Of a DNA stretch of 64,000 nt, positions 62,676 through 64,000 are shown in pieces. Numbering within the stretch: position 1 is the first letter of the stretch; each line of letters opens with the position of its first letter. This DNA is from Paradevosia shaoguanensis (GTDB taxonomy: Bacteria > Pseudomonadota > Alphaproteobacteria > Rhizobiales > Devosiaceae). The translations under genes were made by a program, and so were the position numbers. The stretch lies in assembly GCF_016801025.1 (NCBI RefSeq), contig NZ_CP068983.1, forward strand, positions 1,054,001 to 1,118,000, written 5' to 3'. Below the pieces are notes generated by a model. The model was not told where the DNA came from. It made no database searches and was given only the letters and a program-made list of their open reading frames with translations.

Positions 62676-63962
62676 ATGTTGCAACCGCGCTCCTATCTGG
62701 CCGGGTGGCTCGGCTTTTTCATCGTTTCCTATGATGGGGCGCTGGCTTCGGTCGTGCTCGCGCCGGCCTTTGGCTATTTCCTGCCCGCCGATGCCGATCC
62801 GCTGACCATCGGCGCGATCCTGCTGACGGTCTTCAATGCCAGCCGTATCGGCCGCCCGCTCGGCGCGCTGCTTTTCGGGCGCATGGTCGATCGCGGCGGC
62901 GTCGTGCCGGCGGCCTCCGTCTCGGCCAGCGGCTACGCCATCCTCACCGTCGCCACCGGCCTCCTCCCGGGTTTTGCGACCGTCGGCTACTGGAGCCTCG
63001 GCCTCCTTATCGGCCTGCGTGCCTTGACCGGCATCTTCCTAGCCGGCCAGGCCGTTGCCTTCGGCCCCAATCTCGTGCGCGCCGCGCCGCCCGCGAAACG
63101 CTGGCTGGTCGGCGCCATGCTGCCCACGGGCTCGCCCGCCTCCTATATCTGCGCGAGCCTGCTGACGCTTCTGGTCCTGGCCGTCGCGCCTGCCGCCGGC
63201 CCGGATTCGCCCTATGTCCTCTGGGGCTGGCGCGTCGCCTTCTGGACTGCCGCCGCCATTTCCGCCGGCAGCTTCGTGCTGGCCCTCATGGCCGGCCGCG
63301 CCGGCGAAGTGACCAAGGTCACCACGGCGCCAGTCGCAGAACGCCCGGCTCGCAGCGGCGTGTTCCTGCGCGTGCTGCTGCTGCTCTCGGGCATCCAGAT
63401 CGTCCTGAGCACCGCCGTCGCCTCGCTGCCCGGCTATCTCATCCATGCGCGCCACTACGACGCCACGGCCATCACCTGGGCGGTACTCGTCGCCTATGCG
63501 CTCATGGTCCTCGCCTATTTCACCACCGGGCTGCTCAGCTCGCGGCTGGGCGCCTCGAAAGTCTTCATCGGCTGGGCGATCGTGGCGACCATCCTCAGCG
63601 TCGCCACCCTGCAATTCCTCAACGTCCTGCCGCCGGGCGAGCATATCGGCCTCGCCATTGCCGGGCTCATCGCCGTCACCATCGTCAGCCTCTCGGTGGC
63701 CGGGTTCATGCATACCTATTCGATCGAGGCCTTTTCCTCCTCGGTCGTGGCGACCGGCTACGGCACCGCCCGCAGCCTTTCCGAATTCGTGCCCGTGCTT
63801 TCGGGTCTCTACCTCATGGGCCTCGGCTTCATCGTCGGCGACGCCGCCGCGCCTGCTGCCCTCCTCGCCATTGGCGGGTGCCTCGTCATCGCGGGCGCGC
63901 TGCTCGTCGACCGGCACCGCAATACCCCACTCCTTCCTTCAACCACACAGGATGCAACATGA
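62676..63962 (+). CDS. MFS transporter, metabolite:H+ symporter-like
   Basis: A 428-residue twelve-helix MFS protein: helix 1 SYDGALASVVLAPAFGYF, loop motif GRPLGALLFGRMVDRGG and FLAGQAVAFGPNLVRAAPPAKRW. This resembles the SP/MHS-type metabolite symporters. The start (ATG 62676) has no strong ribosome site and is preceded by a hairpin. Co-transcribed with the ABC genes, it may move a different intermediate or export a product. Confidence 0.88.
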   Translation: MLQPRSYLAGWLGFFIVSYDGALASVVLAPAFGYFLPADADPLTIGAILLTVFNASRIGRPLGALLFGRMVDRGGVVPAASVSASGYAILTVATGLLPGFATVGYWSLGLLIGLRALTGIFLAGQAVAFGPNLVRAAPPAKRWLVGAMLPTGSPASYICASLLTLLVLAVAPAAGPDSPYVLWGWRVAFWTAAAISAGSFVLALMAGRAGEVTKVTTAPVAERPARSGVFLRVLLLLSGIQIVLSTAVASLPGYLIHARHYDATAITWAVLVAYALMVLAYFTTGLLSSRLGASKVFIGWAIVATILSVATLQFLNVLPPGEHIGLAIAGLIAVTIVSLSVAGFMHTYSIEAFSSSVVATGYGTARSLSEFVPVLSGLYLMGLGFIVGDAAAPAALLAIGGCLVIAGALLVDRHRNTPLLPSTTQDAT

Positions 63963-64000
63963 GCTATTTCAAGACAGGCACAGGCCGGCGCGTATTGGTC
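63959..64000 (+). CDS. Start of a further operon gene, cut by the window end
   Basis: ATG at 63959 overlaps the MFS stop (ATGA) and opens a frame of 14 codons (MSYFKTGTGRRVLV) to the end of the window. Overlap makes it a real next gene of the operon. Too short to identify. Confidence 0.65.
   Translation, partial: MSYFKTGTGRRVLV

Overview
The window is GC-rich, gene-dense DNA with tight ATGA/TGATG gene overlaps. It carries many solute-binding ABC importers, a three-gene ETF/ETF-QO set, and ery/rbt-type polyol genes. This suits an alphaproteobacterium of the Hyphomicrobiales; a Devosia-like genus is my guess from gene content only. No rRNA, tRNA, CRISPR array, insertion sequence or phage gene was seen. 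Many long frames are antisense shadows of real genes and are left out.

Layout. (1) 1-3645: end of a four-gene tetronate pathway (2-hydroxyacid dehydrogenase, OtnK, OtnC, MFS carrier). (2) 3653-9749: a small conserved protein, a large autotransporter, an orphan peptide-type binding protein and a small membrane protein. Two near-identical 17-bp palindromes lie upstream of the minus-strand units. (3) 9913-13141: a cysteine-less molybdopterin-fold exported protein overlapping a PAS histidine kinase and a response regulator. (4) 13138-24589: a ribitol regulon. One arm is a binding protein, two permeases, a nucleoside hydrolase, ribitol 2-dehydrogenase and ribulokinase. The other arm is an ATPase, a glycerophosphodiesterase, a HAD phosphatase and an M24-like protein. 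A LacI regulator lies between, with a matching operator over each of the two promoters.

(5) 24622-41467, minus strand: an acyl-CoA catabolic cluster. From the promoter it runs: two acyl-CoA dehydrogenases, SDR, ADP-forming CoA ligase, two half-size hot-dog hydratases, DUF35 protein, thiolase-fold protein without the nucleophilic cysteine, two crotonases, two MFS carriers, hydrolase, TetR, EtfB, EtfA, ETF-QO. The core resembles the actinobacterial igr steroid side-chain module, yet no ring-degrading genes are here. (6) 41839-44957: isocitrate lyase, a small ORF and a divergent RamB-like regulator, fitting acetyl-CoA use through the glyoxylate shunt. (7) 45016-50571: an exported pentapeptide-repeat protein, then a minus-strand unit of a Tat-type Rieske protein, a PQQ dehydrogenase with the lanthanide-type Asp-x-Asp, a propeller paralogue lacking those acids, and an exported protein of unknown function.

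(8) 50976-64000: a GntR-controlled divergent catabolic island. Leftward are the regulator, an LLM flavin monooxygenase, a flavin reductase and an HpcH/HpaI aldolase. Rightward are an aminotransferase, a dihydroorotate/dihydropyrimidine dehydrogenase-like flavoprotein, an NAD-dependent epimerase-like enzyme, a spermidine/putrescine-type ABC importer with two tandem paralogous binding proteins, an MFS carrier and a gene cut by the window end. The substrate is unknown; a nitrogenous organic compound is a reasonable inference.
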